Source: CAYLXU01 sp964388055 (lineage in GTDB: Bacteria > Patescibacteriota > Minisyncoccia > UBA6257 > JACRHW01). From it: DNA of 32,273 nt. The notes under the pieces are model-generated. The model was given only the letters and a program-made list of their open reading frames with translations. It had not been told where the DNA came from and searched no databases. The stretch is taken from positions 1-32,273 of the forward strand of contig CAYLXU010000004.1 of NCBI GenBank assembly GCA_964388055.1. Reading direction: 5' to 3'. Positions 1-6,899 of the stretch are shown one piece after another; the first letter of the stretch is position 1; each line of letters starts with the position of its first letter. Both the position numbers and the translations under genes were made by a program.

Positions 1-1995
1 TACATCTGCTTTAGCAAGTGCAGGAGCGTCATTTACTCCATCACCTGCCATAGCAACCACACGACCTTGGGACTGAAGCTCCTGTATCTTTTCAAGCTTA
101 TCTTGAGGCAAAACATGGGCCACAACATCATCAATACCAACAAGTGACGCAATGTATTTTGCCGCCTTCTCATCATCTCCCGTGATCATGACCACCTTGA
201 TGCCGAGATTGTGAAGATTTTTTACGGCTTCGACTGATTCCGCTTTTATTTCATCAGCCACCATCACAAAACCAAGCACCTTTTCTTTTGTTGCAAGTAT
301 GACAGGGGTTTTACCTTGAGAGGTAAATGCATCGAGCTTTGCTGTATCAAAGGAAACCTTAAGGTCACTTACGAGCTTCGCATTACCAACAAAGTATTCT
401 GTGCCGCCGATTGTTCCCTTGAGTCCTTTACCTTGAATACCTTCGAAATTCAAAATATCTTCTATTTTTAAATTCTTTTCTTGTGCATAACTCACGATTG
501 CGTGTGCAATAGGATGCTCTGATTTTTTCTCAAGTGAAGCCAGAATCGAAACAAGTTCATCGTCTTTTAAATCAGAAAGATTTTGTATATCAACTAACGT
601 TGGTTTACCTTTGGTAATAGTTCCTGTCTTATCAACCACCACAGTATCTACCTTGTGCAGTTTTTCAAGAGTTGCGGCATCTTTTATAAGAATTCCTTCT
701 TTAGCACCCTTACCAACCCCTACGATTATTGCCGTAGGTGTCGCGAGCCCAAGTGCGCATGGACAAGCGATGACGAGAATGCCAACAAACGATACCAGAC
801 CAAATGAGAGTGCTTGCGGGAGTCCTAAGTACTGTGATCCGATAATAAGCCAGGCACCGAGAGATAGAAAAGCAATCACTAAGACGATCGGCACAAAGAC
901 TGACGAAATCTTGTCAGCGAGCGCCTGTATCGGAGCCTTGCTACCCTGAGCGTCCTCGACCATCTTTATGATCTGGGCGAGAAGTGTTTCGGACCCAACT
1001 TTTGTGGCTTTGAACGTAAATGCTCCGCTGGTGTTGATCGTTCCAGATACGACACTGTCTCCAATCTTTTTCTGTGCTGGCATCGGCTCCCCAGTAACCA
1101 TCGATTCATCAACAAAAGAACTTCCTTCAGTAATCACTCCATCAACAGGAATCTTTGCTCCTGGTTTAACGATAATGAAATCGCCATGCTTTACATCGTT
1201 TACTGAAATTTCTACCTCTTTTCCATCACGAATAACCAGAGCTGTTTTAGCTTGAAGATTGAGAAGTTTCTCAATGGCATCACCTGTCTTTATCTTTGAC
1301 CTTGCCTCAAGATACTTACCAAGTGCGATGAAAGTAATGACTACGATTGTCACATCGTAGTATTGATACTCGACATTTATGAATGGACGCAGTACATCTT
1401 CAAGGGCGCTGACTGCAAAACTGTATAGAAAAGCGGCGACGGTACCAATACCGATAAGCGTATCCATATTGGCCTTGCCGTATCGTAAGAATCTATAAAA
1501 ACCAAGCAGGTACGGTTTACCAACGACAAAGAGAATGTATGTAGCAAAAATAGGAAGAAGGTGGTGGAAGAACTCTTTGAGCGTGTAGCTCATCGCAGGA
1601 ACTACGCTGTATTCTGCAAGAATGTCCCAACCCATAACGAGTGCAGCAAAAATTGCGAGAGGAATGGCTGAGAGAACTTTACTTCTCATGTCGGCAACTT
1701 CAGCAAGCTTTTCTTTCTTTGACTGATTAAGTCCCAAGTGAGCCGCATGTTCGTCTGGAGACATGCCCATCTCATCGGCGGAAGCTGGGATATCCAGCGA
1801 ATACCCGAGTGGCTCGATATGATTAGACAAATCGTGCGGGTTCGTTTTTGAAGGATCAAAAGAGACTTTTGCTTTTTCAGTACCATAGTTCACCTCCGCA
1901 GAATGCACGCCATCGACCTTCTTAAATGTCTTTTCGATAACAGAAGAGCATGAGGCGCAGTGCATTCCTTTTACATTGTATGTTTGCGTATGCAT
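1..1995 (-). CDS. copA: Copper-exporting P1B-type ATPase CopA, C-terminus beyond window
   Basis: Membrane ATPase that pumps Cu(I) out of the cytoplasm. I read an open frame of 665 codons from the ATG at 1995 to the left edge, with no stop, so the last part of the protein lies outside the window. Seen in order: an N-terminal heavy-metal-associated domain with GMHCASC (C13, C16); several hydrophobic segments; the actuator-domain motif VTGEP; the ion-channel motif CPC at residues 411-413; the phosphorylation motif DKTGTIT with D455; and the hinge motif GDGVNDAPA just before the edge. The CPC and HMA motifs mark a Cu(I)/Ag(I) pump rather than a Zn/Cd pump. It starts 3 bases after the csoR stop, so the two genes are one operon controlled by the operator at 2286-2305. 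There is no clear Shine-Dalgarno site. The last transmembrane helices, which would confirm the metal specificity, are not visible. Confidence 0.95.
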   Translation of the reverse strand, partial: MHTQTYNVKGMHCASCSSVIEKTFKKVDGVHSAEVNYGTEKAKVSFDPSKTNPHDLSNHIEPLGYSLDIPASADEMGMSPDEHAAHLGLNQSKKEKLAEVADMRSKVLSAIPLAIFAALVMGWDILAEYSVVPAMSYTLKEFFHHLLPIFATYILFVVGKPYLLGFYRFLRYGKANMDTLIGIGTVAAFLYSFAVSALEDVLRPFINVEYQYYDVTIVVITFIALGKYLEARSKIKTGDAIEKLLNLQAKTALVIRDGKEVEISVNDVKHGDFIIVKPGAKIPVDGVITEGSSFVDESMVTGEPMPAQKKIGDSVVSGTINTSGAFTFKATKVGSETLLAQIIKMVEDAQGSKAPIQALADKISSVFVPIVLVIAFLSLGAWLIIGSQYLGLPQALSFGLVSFVGILVIACPCALGLATPTAIIVGVGKGAKEGILIKDAATLEKLHKVDTVVVDKTGTITKGKPTLVDIQNLSDLKDDELVSILASLEKKSEHPIAHAIVSYAQEKNLKIEDILNFEGIQGKGLKGTIGGTEYFVGNAKLVSDLKVSFDTAKLDAFTSQGKTPVILATKEKVLGFVMVADEIKAESVEAVKNLHNLGIKVVMITGDDEKAAKYIASLVGIDDVVAHVLPQDKLEKIQELQSQGRVVAMAGDGVNDAPALAKADV

Positions 1996-1998
1996 AAA

Positions 1999-2274
1999 TT
2001 ATTTTCTTTTTAGCTTATAAACTTTCAAAATTTCTTGTTTGGCTTTTTCAGTCTGCCCGGCTTTCACTTGATTCAAAATGCACCCGCCAAGGTGATTTTC
2101 GAGCAGTAGGTCTTCGACATTAGAAAGCCCTTGTTTGACCGCAGATGTCTGCGTAATTACGTCTATGCAATACGTATCATTCTCAATCATCTTTTGCAGA
2201 CCCCGAACTTGACCCTCGAGAAGCTTGAGGCGACGAATGATTTTGCCTTTATTTTTATCTTCCATATATTTCAT
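1999..2274 (-). CDS. csoR: Copper-sensing repressor CsoR
   Basis: Small all-helical DNA-binding repressor of the CsoR/RcnR (DUF156) family, which releases DNA on binding Cu(I). I choose the ATG at 2274 (91 residues). The frame stays open further upstream, but that stretch is the operator and promoter. With this start the copper ligands are C36, H61 and C65, the same numbering and spacing (25 and 4) as the Cys-His-Cys set of M. tuberculosis CsoR. The family core RRLKLLEGQVRGL is present. An alternative start is the next ATG, three codons in. The gene is first in the csoR-copA operon, so its product should repress its own promoter and the pump. Copper is favoured over Ni/Co or formaldehyde sensing because of the Cys-His-Cys set and the copA neighbour. 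Confidence 0.95.
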   Translation of the reverse strand: MKYMEDKNKGKIIRRLKLLEGQVRGLQKMIENDTYCIDVITQTSAVKQGLSNVEDLLLENHLGGCILNQVKAGQTEKAKQEILKVYKLKRK

Positions 2275-2281
2275 ACTAAAG

Positions 2282-2311
2282 ATTATATACCCCCCAGGGG
2301 GTATAGTGCAA
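2282..2311 (-). promoter_or_regulatory. Promoter of csoR-copA
   Basis: On the minus strand there is a perfect -10 box TATAAT (2287-2282) and an upstream TTGCAC (2311-2306) separated by 18 bases. A better -35 match, TTGACT, lies 5 bases farther away. The -10 box is only 7 bases before the csoR ATG, so the transcript would be nearly leaderless, or the next ATG at 2265 could be used. The spacer between the two boxes is filled by the operator. Confidence 0.65.
2286..2305. promoter_or_regulatory. CsoR-type operator (perfect palindrome)
   Basis: The sequence has perfect 9-base arms TATACCCCC and GGGGGTATA around the two bases CA. G/C tracts flanked by TAT/ATA are the known form of operators bound by CsoR-family tetramers. 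It lies between the -35 and -10 boxes of csoR, where bound repressor would block RNA polymerase. The operator sequence and position are seen directly; binding is inferred from the family. Confidence 0.85.
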
Positions 2312-2318
2312 GTCAAAC

Positions 2319-2349
2319 AAAAAGACCACCCAAGGTAGGTGGCCTTTTT
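2319..2349 (-). terminator. Bidirectional terminator between tRNA-Gln and csoR
   Basis: The hairpin AAAAAG-a-CCACC / GGTGG-c-CTTTTT has a 7-base loop, one mismatch, and T tracts on both strands. On the minus strand it ends the operon that includes tRNA-Gln. It also insulates the csoR promoter, which begins a few bases to the left. Confidence 0.8.
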
Positions 2350-2440
2350 GTTCTAGATACTGCTTTCAGCAGGTATGCGGTTTCAGAATGGATCTCTGAT
2401 GATTATCGACGCGTCTCGTGCGGGATAACCTCGCACGACT
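2350..2440 (-). other. Structured trailer downstream of tRNA-Gln, possible small RNA
   Basis: This roughly 90-base stretch separates the tRNA CCA end from the terminator and holds no convincing gene. Read on the minus strand, it begins two bases after CCA with a very stable hairpin (plus-strand 2416-2438): arms TCGTGCG/CGCACGA, inner GG/CC, one bulged base and a TTAT loop. The 8-base palindrome GACGCGTC (2408-2415) follows, then a second hairpin CTGCT-gaa-AGCAG extended by ATA/TAT across a bulge. The structures could guide 3' processing of the tRNA or form a stable short RNA. The structure is seen; a function is not established. Confidence 0.4.
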
Positions 2441-2514
2441 TGGCTGCGGGACTAGGAATCGAACCTAGATATACGGCTTCAAAGGCCGCTGTCCTACCGT
2501 TAGACGATCCCGCA
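2441..2514 (-). tRNA. tRNA-Gln (anticodon TTG), CCA encoded
   Basis: The gene folds as a full cloverleaf: acceptor stem TGCGGGA/TCCCGCA (7 pairs), D arm GTC/GAC, anticodon stem GCGGC/GCCGT with loop CTTTGAA, T arm CTAGG/CCTAG with TTCGATT loop, discriminator G and encoded CCA. The anticodon TTG (plus-strand bases 2480-2482) reads CAA and, by wobble, CAG. A U1-A72 first pair is also seen in E. coli tRNA-Gln. There is no intron. It follows the minus-strand gene cluster ending at 2532, with only 17 bases between, so it may be cotranscribed. Confidence 0.96.
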
Positions 2515-2522
2515 ATAGATCT

Positions 2523-2528
2523 AGTATA
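2523..2528 (-). promoter_or_regulatory. Possible -10 box of tRNA-Gln
   Basis: TATACT on the minus strand ends 8 bases before the mature tRNA 5' end, the expected distance for a tRNA transcribed from its own promoter. No good -35 box is present at 16-18 bases, so readthrough from the preceding genes is equally possible. Confidence 0.3.
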
Positions 2529-2531
2529 TTA

Positions 2532-2726
2532 TTATTTCTTAATAGTCTGCATAATTCTGGCCATATCCTCATCATCGGCCAGGTCCTTCAGAGCCTCTTG
2601 AACTGCTGGGTGTGTAAAATCACGTTTCGCAAGTATACGTGCAATACTAATAATCGCATCTATAAGCCCAACCGTGATTCCTTCTTCCTCACGACAATCC
2701 GTTGTATTTTTTTCATTATTTATCAT
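2532..2726 (-). CDS. Small hypothetical protein, 64 residues
   Basis: I do not recognise this family. Its start overlaps the end of the GtrA-like gene in an ATGA arrangement, typical of translational coupling, which supports it being real. The N-terminus is hydrophilic (MINNEKNTTD). The middle (about 18-32) is mildly hydrophobic, GLIDAIISIARILA, and is followed by a helical, acidic tail. The sequence DFTHPAVQEALKDLADDED looks like a soluble helical fold rather than a membrane helix. It is the last protein gene before tRNA-Gln. Confidence 0.6.
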   Translation of the reverse strand: MINNEKNTTDCREEEGITVGLIDAIISIARILAKRDFTHPAVQEALKDLADDEDMARIMQTIKK

Positions 2727-3145
2727 ATTCTACTTTTTTCTTTAAATACGACAAATCTATACCCGAGGAAATTCCATGTCATTGAGGCAAGTGTGGCAAC
2801 AAGCTTTGCGCCATTTATTACCACCCTGGGATCAACGGTAGTGATTTTTACATATCTTACAAGCAAATACAACACCGTGTCATTAATGATAAGCGCTGCG
2901 ATGCTTACAACGAGAAATTCAAAAAATTGGGCCGTAGTCCCCCTTCCTCTTTCTTCAAACGTCCAATACTTATTCCAAAAATAACTATTCGTTACCGCAA
3001 CGCTAAAAGAAATGGTGTTAAACACAATGGCAAGATCGGTCCGCCCCGTCGTTGCCAAAAGCAGGTTTAAAATACCAAAATCAATCGCGGTGTTCATAAC
3101 CCCAATGACCCCAAATCGCATAATACGCCGTAATGGAGTAATCAT
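2723..3145 (-). CDS. GtrA-like family membrane protein
   Basis: A four-helix membrane protein of the GtrA/DPMS family, which in other bacteria helps move lipid-linked sugars across the membrane or assists glycosyltransferases. Its 140 residues are the usual family length. The family signatures are visible: MRFGVIGVMNTAIDFGI in helix 1, NSYFWNKYWTF between helices 2 and 3, and WNFLGYRFVVF near the C-terminus. The gene is 1 base from the hydrolase upstream and overlaps the small gene downstream. Its actual lipid-sugar substrate cannot be told from the sequence. A GT-C glycosyltransferase (6900-8684) and a nucleotidyltransferase (25402-26100) elsewhere in the window are possible functional partners. 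Confidence 0.85.
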   Translation of the reverse strand: MITPLRRIMRFGVIGVMNTAIDFGILNLLLATTGRTDLAIVFNTISFSVAVTNSYFWNKYWTFEERGRGTTAQFFEFLVVSIAALIINDTVLYLLVRYVKITTVDPRVVINGAKLVATLASMTWNFLGYRFVVFKEKSRI

Positions 3146-3146
3146 A

Positions 3147-3812
3147 TTATTCTGAAAGCCAGGTAATTAATTCTTCTTCGAGATCCGGCTCCTCCTTATC
3201 GAACATATCTGTGCCATGCCCAGCATTTTCATATACAATAATCCTCTTTTCCACCACCTCGGGAACTAGAGCATAAAGATATTCATTCATCTCTGCATTA
3301 TTGCCCCCACTTCTATCGTCATCCCGTGAGGTCACAAATAGTACACGCTGACCATGCTTTAGTTGTTTTACTAAAGGAACCATTTTTACACCTCGATAAT
3401 CAAGCCCCGGGGAGAGTAATGCCATATTTTTTCCACCATGAAGCACGGCACACTGAAGCCCAAGATTTGCTCCAATCGAGGCGCCCACTAAGGATAAGTC
3501 CATCAATACAATACCTTTTTCCTCAAGAAACGCGACGCCTGCTTCAAGATCAAAAATACTTTTTTGGTGCTCTTCATCAGAAAACTTAAGATACCCATCG
3601 GGACCACCACTCGACTCACCATGTCCGCGCAAATCTATCGCAAGCACATGACATCCCATCTTCTGTAGTCGTCCCGCAAAAAACTTCCACGAAGTACGCG
3701 TCGCTGGCATCATGTGAACCAAAAGCACCCCCTTCGTACTTGGCATATCTGGAGAATAATAGTCCCCAACAATTTCCACATTATCAGATGTACGCAACCA
3801 CACCTTTTCCAT
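3147..3812 (-). CDS. Alpha/beta hydrolase
   Basis: A 221-residue soluble alpha/beta-hydrolase-fold protein. The nucleophile elbow GASIG places Ser112; the catalytic acid is probably within SRDDDRS (D164-D166); the catalytic His is H199 in AGHGTDM. LVHMMPA (31-37) would form the oxyanion-hole region, and AIDLRGHGESSG is the classic second signature. There is no signal peptide, so it should be cytoplasmic. It resembles the dienelactone hydrolase / small esterase group, but the substrate is unknown. It starts 2 bases after the ATPase gene stop and is probably cotranscribed with it. Confidence 0.85.
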   Translation of the reverse strand: MEKVWLRTSDNVEIVGDYYSPDMPSTKGVLLVHMMPATRTSWKFFAGRLQKMGCHVLAIDLRGHGESSGGPDGYLKFSDEEHQKSIFDLEAGVAFLEEKGIVLMDLSLVGASIGANLGLQCAVLHGGKNMALLSPGLDYRGVKMVPLVKQLKHGQRVLFVTSRDDDRSGGNNAEMNEYLYALVPEVVEKRIIVYENAGHGTDMFDKEEPDLEEELITWLSE

Positions 3813-3814
3813 AC

Positions 3815-6310
3815 TTAAAGTTGGTCTGAAACTTTTTGTTTTTCCAAATATTCTCGTTCCACCTCGGCGGCGTCACGACCATATTTCATGCGAGACAACT
3901 CACGAATTTGTTGCGCAAGCTCCAAGTTCCCTGGGGTGGGAAACCCAAATTGAATATTAAACGGACGAACCGACTCCCCACGAATAAGTGGCTTAAAATA
4001 CGCATTGAAGTTGTCGAGGTTAACCAAATCTTCTGGGGTAAATACGGGCTGAAATGTGAGTTTTAAAGGTTCGTATGCCGCATCTTCCGCACCAATACGA
4101 AGTGCTACGGTATTTCCCACGTTCCCAAAAATAGCCCCACGAATTTTTTCATCCGTAATCTGTTTGATGTACTGATGCACTAGTGTAAGCACAAGCTTAT
4201 ATTTTCTAGACTCCGCAAGGATGGTAGCAATAGAGTCAGTTGTAAAGTTTTGAAACTCATCAATATAAAGATAAAATGGCGCTGCCTTCTTGAGCTCCGC
4301 ATCGTCGAGCTCTGCGCGCCCAAAAGACGCAATCATCAACCTCGATACCATAATCATACCAAGCAAACTCATGTTTAGCTCCCCAATAATACCTTTAGGA
4401 AGTTTCACTAAGAGAATTTTCTTTGTATCCATTATATCTCTAAAATTGATGGAGCTTTTTCCTTGGGTTACAATCGGACGCACATATTCACTAAGCAAAA
4501 AGGGTGCAAACTTAGATGTAATATATCCGGACATATTAGGAAGCGACCAATCGCCCGACATCTGCTCTGCCTCAAATTTCCAGAAACGCACCACGTCACC
4601 ATTCTTTTCTCGGCTTAGCTTATCGTTTCGATAATCTTCGTCCGCAAATACACGCGCAATATCCGCTATGGTTGGAACCTCGTGTTCGTAGTCGTCGAGA
4701 AGCAACATAATTGAATAGCGAAAAAACTTTTCAAACAGAGGACCAAATGCATCAGGAGTATCCTTATATACTGTTTTTAAAATCTTGAAGAATTCGTCTA
4801 TAGCGCTTGATTTTTGAACAGGTTTTGTCGGATCAATTTCCAAAAAGTTTAAACCCAACGGCCTTTCCGTGTCACTCGGATCAAAGAGAACAACATCATC
4901 AGCCCTCTCCTTTGGAATGTGGCCTAGTACATAATCAATAAGTTCGCCATGTGGGTCAACAACCCCCACCCCTTCACCAGCGAGGATATCCTGTCGAATC
5001 ATGTGTTTAATCAGAGTTGATTTACCCGTACCTGTCTGACCAATAATGTACATGTGCCTTGCCCTGTCCTCCCTTGTCATGCGGATCACCTTTTCCTGTC
5101 CCCGATAGGTATTGGTGCCCAATATAATGCCCTCTTCAGGTAAACCCGGGGGTGGCTCAGATGGTTTTGCTTTCAAAAACCTTACCTGAGGAGTAGCAGT
5201 AGTTGGAAGGGGGAAGTGGTAAAAGCTTGCTATTTCTTCTGTTGAGAGATACAGCGCATATCGTTCGTTAAAAACACGAAATGAATAGTCACGCACAAAA
5301 ACATCTTGCTGTCTTCCCTTCTGAGACACAGCTCGAAAGGAGTTAAAATCTGGCGCCTCAAACTGTACAAAAGCGCTCCCCATGTCTCTCAACATTTCCT
5401 CTGCCTGAAACTCCGTCGGTGCAGATGTTACGAGCCTTATATTTACATCAAAAGCTGGTTTCGAAATTTTGTTTGCAATCGCTTTTACAAGTTCTTGATG
5501 AACAGGGAGCATTTGTCTTTGATCCTCAGTTTTTGGCTTTGAAAGGTCTTCCGCCGGATTAAGCGCGCGATTTAGCTCTTCGAGAACCTCACTTCCAAGC
5601 CCCTTTCCCGCCTTACTTAGCGCCTCACCCCACGAAGCTCCTTTTTGAAGTTCTTTGAGAACCTTTGACGCCGTTTTTCGATGATCACTCTTACGAGACG
5701 GTCGAACTAACACTTGGAGCGCCGCACCCTCTCCCTCACGTTCAAGTTTGGACATTGCGGTAAGTATCTCTCCAAGCGGATCTGCCGGAAGTCCCTGATA
5801 TGTGCGAAAAGGAAGTATGTGGTGTTTCTTGAGAGTCATATATGCCCCCGCACTTACGCCCTGTGGATTAAAAATGTTGTAATCGGTAGCTCTCGTTATT
5901 TCTGCGGTGGGATAAAAAGAGTGGATTTGTTTCTCAATAAGTTCGGCATACGCATTTGGGCTTGCTACATAAAAATGAATCTCCTCTCCCACATGATGGA
6001 CGCCTATCTCAAAAACAATATATGGTTCTCCATAAAGCATTTTCTTCCACCACGCACCTTTCGCACGGATGTTACTCATAGAAGACAGCATCTGCTCGGT
6101 CACTGAAATAATCTCCTTCTCTTGTTTTTGTTGCTGTTCGGCAGACTTCCCTCCCTCCTTGGCAAATTCTCGAGGCACGCGTACGGAAAATAGAGACATA
6201 TTAAGACCCCGCGCTAAAGCTCCTTTTGCCCGAAAACGAGAAAGCATCGCCAAACCAACAGCCACCACGACCGTCACCAAAACAAGAAAAACAATAGCAA
6301 ATATCGCCAT
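3815..6310 (-). CDS. TraG/VirD4-like membrane-anchored DNA-translocase family ATPase
   Basis: An 831-residue protein with one N-terminal membrane helix (about 2-24), a roughly 370-residue middle region and a C-terminal P-loop ATPase. Walker A is GQTGTGKST (424-432), VVDPHGELIDY follows at 450-460, and Walker B is LYIDEFQNF (681-689). Then come LAESRKYKL and a conserved VHQY segment (711-714). This order matches the HerA/VirD4/TraG superfamily of hexameric DNA pumps. Such proteins are often annotated in CPR genomes as type IV secretory DNA-binding or DUF87 proteins. No relaxase, VirB4 or channel genes are nearby, so it may act in DNA uptake, chromosome handling or protein export instead. It is preceded by the coiled-coil gene with an 8-base gap. 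Family placement is firm; role is inferred. Confidence 0.8.
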   Translation of the reverse strand: MAIFAIVFLVLVTVVVAVGLAMLSRFRAKGALARGLNMSLFSVRVPREFAKEGGKSAEQQQKQEKEIISVTEQMLSSMSNIRAKGAWWKKMLYGEPYIVFEIGVHHVGEEIHFYVASPNAYAELIEKQIHSFYPTAEITRATDYNIFNPQGVSAGAYMTLKKHHILPFRTYQGLPADPLGEILTAMSKLEREGEGAALQVLVRPSRKSDHRKTASKVLKELQKGASWGEALSKAGKGLGSEVLEELNRALNPAEDLSKPKTEDQRQMLPVHQELVKAIANKISKPAFDVNIRLVTSAPTEFQAEEMLRDMGSAFVQFEAPDFNSFRAVSQKGRQQDVFVRDYSFRVFNERYALYLSTEEIASFYHFPLPTTATPQVRFLKAKPSEPPPGLPEEGIILGTNTYRGQEKVIRMTREDRARHMYIIGQTGTGKSTLIKHMIRQDILAGEGVGVVDPHGELIDYVLGHIPKERADDVVLFDPSDTERPLGLNFLEIDPTKPVQKSSAIDEFFKILKTVYKDTPDAFGPLFEKFFRYSIMLLLDDYEHEVPTIADIARVFADEDYRNDKLSREKNGDVVRFWKFEAEQMSGDWSLPNMSGYITSKFAPFLLSEYVRPIVTQGKSSINFRDIMDTKKILLVKLPKGIIGELNMSLLGMIMVSRLMIASFGRAELDDAELKKAAPFYLYIDEFQNFTTDSIATILAESRKYKLVLTLVHQYIKQITDEKIRGAIFGNVGNTVALRIGAEDAAYEPLKLTFQPVFTPEDLVNLDNFNAYFKPLIRGESVRPFNIQFGFPTPGNLELAQQIRELSRMKYGRDAAEVEREYLEKQKVSDQL

Positions 6311-6318
6311 GTAAAAAA

Positions 6319-6810
6319 TTATTGTATGGCTTCTAATTCGCCTTTTTGGATAAGCATGCTATAAGCTTTTTCAACAAGCCAATCATGAAATGCGTCTATA
6401 AGCGCCGCATTCTGAGTCCCAACCACCTCTTTGATCGCGGCATCAAGCCCTTGCGTGGTCACCAACTGTTCAAACGGCTCAAGCTGAGACGCTATATCTG
6501 GAGATTCATATGAAGGCTTTACATCCCGCTCAAACATTTTTGGAAGCCTCATCCATTCATCAGACTTCTCTGTCCTACTGGAAACAGGTGGTGCTGGCGG
6601 AGGTGGTGGTGTCGAAGGTGTCCCTGAAGGAATCTGCGAAATCGACTCTATCTTCTCCCGAACGGTCTCCCGAACGGTCTCCTTTGGATGTGGCAATTCA
6701 GGAATCACACCCGCAGCATGCTGTTCCTCCAGCTGCTTACGCTTTTCCTCAACGGCCTTTTGAAGCTCGGCAATTTGTTGTTCTAGGCTTTGTGTCTGCC
6801 CCTCTTGCAT
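6319..6810 (-). CDS. Hypothetical coiled-coil and proline-rich protein
   Basis: I do not recognise this protein. With the ATG at 6810 it has 163 residues; a longer frame begins at 6852 but would run through the divergent intergenic region. Visible parts are a charged coiled coil (about 1-35, with LEQQIAELQKAVEEKRKQLE), the short repeat ETVRETVRE, a proline-rich linker (STPPPPPAPPVSS), and a C-terminal helical domain (about 105-163). There is no signal peptide or membrane segment. It is first in the five-gene cluster and 8 bases upstream of the TraG/VirD4-like ATPase, so it is a candidate accessory or regulatory partner of that ATPase. This is inference from position only. Confidence 0.7.
   Translation of the reverse strand: MQEGQTQSLEQQIAELQKAVEEKRKQLEEQHAAGVIPELPHPKETVRETVREKIESISQIPSGTPSTPPPPPAPPVSSRTEKSDEWMRLPKMFERDVKPSYESPDIASQLEPFEQLVTTQGLDAAIKEVVGTQNAALIDAFHDWLVEKAYSMLIQKGELEAIQ
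6659..6682. repeat. 12-base tandem duplication inside a coding region
   Basis: CGAACGGTCTCC is present twice in exact tandem and encodes the ETVRETVRE segment of the coiled-coil protein. It keeps the frame, so it is a recent slippage-type duplication without damage to the gene. Confidence 0.9.
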
Positions 6811-6899
6811 ATGTGTAATGTTATAAATTATTCTTTTCTCCGTATGATACAATGAAAGTATCTATAAGTGTATTATATCAAAAAATAGAACACACACCT

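Noticed and set aside
611..1255. Plus-strand open frames within copA
   Set aside because: They are antisense to strongly conserved CopA motifs, including CPC, and have no ribosome site.
2131..2601. A plus-strand frame of 156 codons across the tRNA-Gln region
   Set aside because: It runs through csoR in antisense, the terminator, the tRNA and part of the small minus-strand gene; composition is not coding-like.
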